Shown here: in pieces, positions 29,022 to 30,908 of the stretch
How the letters are laid out: every line of letters starts with the position of its first letter
Numbering within the stretch: the first letter of the stretch is position 1
NCBI GenBank assembly: GCA_964058805.1
Contig: CAXKVV010001493.1
Location: 1-30,908 of the forward strand
Reading direction: 5' to 3'
DNA from: Schoenoplectus triqueter
Lineage: Eukaryota; Streptophyta; Magnoliopsida; Poales; Cyperaceae
DNA length: 30,908 bases
Position numbers and translations under genes: made by a program
The notes under the pieces: generated by a model
What the model was told of the DNA's origin: nothing
The model's input: only the letters and a program-made list of their open reading frames with translations
Databases searched by the model: none

Positions 29022-30886
29022 CTACTCCTGACGACGCCTAACATATCGACGTGTTCTCGGACGTGTCTGTAAAACTAAAGACGGTATATCAGTGAGCTGA
29101 TTATTTTTTTTTAACAATTAATATTGACTAAGTTGTAGAACAAACAACTAACCACGCTAGGTGTATATCGAGGAGGTGGATGAACGTCATGCTGCTCCCG
29201 ACCACGAGCAAGTGGAGTGAAATCTCGTGTCTGTGCAGGCACTGCAGCATCATCCTGAATATGCGATGACTCTCCAGGCCCGGAAGGATAACCATACTGG
29301 GCTGGATCATAATGCTGGCCGTACTGCGGATCCCATTACTGGTCGTACTGCGGTACATGATCCATCGGTATCTGCTGGGTCTGTGAGAAATGCTGAGTGC
29401 CGAATGGATCTGAGAAATGTGCACCCGATGGATCGGGAATCTCAACAGACAACCTAGCAACAACTTCGTTCCAATCGTAGTTCTCTGGCATCTGTTAATA
29501 CAGTTCAAATCATTTAAATTACGCTGTTAATACAGTTCAAGAGATTAAATCAAGGTATACATTACTTACGTTGTCGAGGAGAGACGTGAAGTCAGCATTC
29601 TTATAGGGGAAATGTGGGGGATGTGTAGTGGATGGAGTCGGTGCAGTCTCAGTATCACCCGTCGAATCCGGAATAGCATCAATATCCGTGGGTAATCCCG
29701 CCGCCGTAAGAAGCTCGTCCATCTTATGAGGCATGCTTGCATCCTCAAAATGCCTCTTACAATCGGCGAGCGAAATCTTACCAAACCGTCTCCATCCCCT
29801 AGTGACCGCCCATCGGACCGCCTTCAGTGCACTCTTTGTAACTCTAGCGATCTGTTATACAATGATTACATACATATATTACTTATTACCGAATAGTGCA
29901 TATAGATATATAAATTTTATAAATTTTAATATACCGTGCGCTGTCTGTGAGGTACGTGAGGAATGTAGCCGATGTCAGGGATCTCCGCTGCCGAAGGTAT
30001 AGGAAGTACGACATCACTCGGATCAAGTGGAGCGCTAGCGGCTCCATAGACCTCAAACCACTGTCGATACCTATTATAATCCTCCGCATTCCACTCTTCT
30101 TCATCCGGGTCTCGTGGAGGAAGCTCATCTCATATGTCTACATACGCCTGATGATGTTGTCTCCAGTTCATATTTTTTTTCTTGAATCCAAGCGCGGATA
30201 ATTTCTGATGCTCCTCCACAAATGCCTGTAAAATTAGTTAGTATAATTTTGCAAATAGTTAGTATAAGAAATAATAAATATAAAAATTATAATTTTTTAG
30301 TATATATGGTAGAATACCTCGGGAAGTGGAGGCGGTACTGACTGAATTAAGCCGAACTGTCGCCTCACCCGATCCGGATAGTACCACTCTACTATCGGAA
30401 AGTAAATAAGTGGAAGCCGACAAGTATACGAGTCCATAGAGTCGTCTACGCATGTCGGCAATAAGTGACGAACCGACTCGTACGGCCTCCAATTGACATG
30501 TGTGTGCGGCAACATAATCAGCTGATCCCTCATGTACTTCACACCGACGTGTGACGGATTGAGATATCTGTTCTTATCAAGCGTCCATTTCCTATTATCA
30601 GTTCAAATTATGATTAGTGATTACACATATATTTTCATCGATTGATTGATTATTTTTAAATTAAATTATTACCTGCCAAAAGGCGCACAACTATCACGGT
30701 CCGGTGTACCTCAGTCACTGAAAATGAATGCATCTGAGGCAGGTAATGGACGAGCTGGGGGCAAACGCGTCTAGCTCCACAACAATAACAAACTATCAGT
30801 CCCTGGCATGCCACATCAAGACGCCGATATAAATAACCAACTACCGCAGCGCCCCAATTTCTTCTTCTACCGAATTGTAAATCTTC
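29022..30886 (-). pseudogene. Plant mobile domain (PMD) protein gene of the MULE, disrupted; 5' end outside window
   Basis: Six exons: 30886-30673, 30591-30318, 30225-29935, 29851-29570, 29491-29153, 29096-29022. All junctions are GT-AG and in frame, ending in TAG. Diagnostic PMD sequence: WGAAVVGYLYRRL, then KWTLDKNRYLNP, NWRPY, and LPLIYFPIVEWYYPDRVRRQ, the motif of MAIL1/MAIN-type and transposon-borne 'aminotransferase-like' mobile domains. Downstream exons are acidic/proline- and Gln/Tyr-rich and end in Arg-rich RTRRYVRRRQE. Lesions are TAG at 30771-30773, TGA at 30711-30713, TGA at 30130-30132, TAA at 29336-29338, and a frameshift between the first motif and about 30800. The role of PMD proteins in transposons is not established; host relatives act in silencing and genome stability. 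Confidence 0.85.
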
Positions 30887-30908
30887 CTGTAAATTAAATA
30901 TTAGTAAT

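Larger units (their letters stand above)
25444..30908. mobile_element. Large two-gene Mutator-like element (right end beyond the window)
   Basis: The left terminus is placed near 25444 (AAAAATACGAACGGTACCG) because similar sequence ends the MITE at 18077-18334. Next come subterminal 30-bp repeats, a TATA box, a rightward MULE transposase gene (25677-28919), about 100 bp of A/T-rich DNA, and a leftward plant mobile domain gene still in progress at the window end. No right terminal repeat is seen, so the element is longer than 5.4 kb. Both genes carry stops and shifts, so it cannot encode intact proteins. Confidence 0.8.

Noticed and set aside
28709..29044. Minus-strand frame of 111 codons between the two MULE genes
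   Set aside because: Very rich in Phe, Leu and Tyr from A/T-rich sequence, and it overlaps the coding strand of the transposase tail and the last PMD exon in another frame.
29227..29457. Plus-strand frame across the fifth PMD exon
   Set aside because: Antisense shadow. The minus-strand exon has matching splice sites and phase.
1..30908. Search for tRNA and rRNA genes
   Set aside because: No convincing cloverleaf with proper A and B boxes, and no rRNA-like sequence was seen. The B-box-like word at about 21265-21285 belongs to the SINE.

Overview
This is a plant nuclear window, probably from a eudicot. It is AT-rich, its genes have short exons split by small GT-AG introns, the intergenic space is full of nested transposons, and the recognisable proteins are plant or general eukaryotic families. 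Nothing in it looks bacterial, organellar or viral.

Left third (1-9,050). The window opens on the last codons and 3' UTR of an unrecognised + strand gene. A 169-bp fold-back element lies at 1418-1586. A single-exon minus-strand gene (3754-4185) encodes a small plant protein with an MGN N-terminus. An eight-exon minus-strand F-box gene follows (5807-8981). Its exons join in frame to give 390 residues that resemble Arabidopsis At3g61730 (REDUCED MALE FERTILITY).

Middle (9,050-25,360). The only intact gene here is a six-exon minus-strand SFT2-type Golgi vesicle-transport membrane protein (12400-13962, 166 residues). The rest is mostly DNA transposons and their debris: two Tourist/PIF-like elements with TAA target duplications, hAT-like elements with 8-bp duplications, three palindromic MITEs packed end to end (one bracketed by mirrored microsatellites), a 1.3-kb Mutator-like element with a clean 9-bp duplication, a SINE, and one decayed exon of the mitochondrial electron-transfer flavoprotein beta subunit (ETFB).

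Right end (25,360-30,908). This holds most of a large two-gene Mutator-like element (MULE). Its left end carries 30-bp palindromic repeats and a TATA box. A transposase gene runs rightward (25677-28919) and converges tail to tail on a leftward, multi-exon plant mobile domain (PMD) gene (30886 to 29022) whose 5' end is outside the window. The layout recalls maize MuDR, which has convergent mudrA and mudrB, but with a PMD protein in the second position. Both genes are broken. All six in-frame stops can be explained by C:G to T:A transitions, and there are also frameshifts and a probable lost splice acceptor, as expected for a methylated and silenced element. A 258-bp MITE at 18077-18334 has ends resembling those of this MULE.

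Exon structures were worked out by hand from splice signals and reading-frame continuity. Family names come from recall of protein families, not from database searches.
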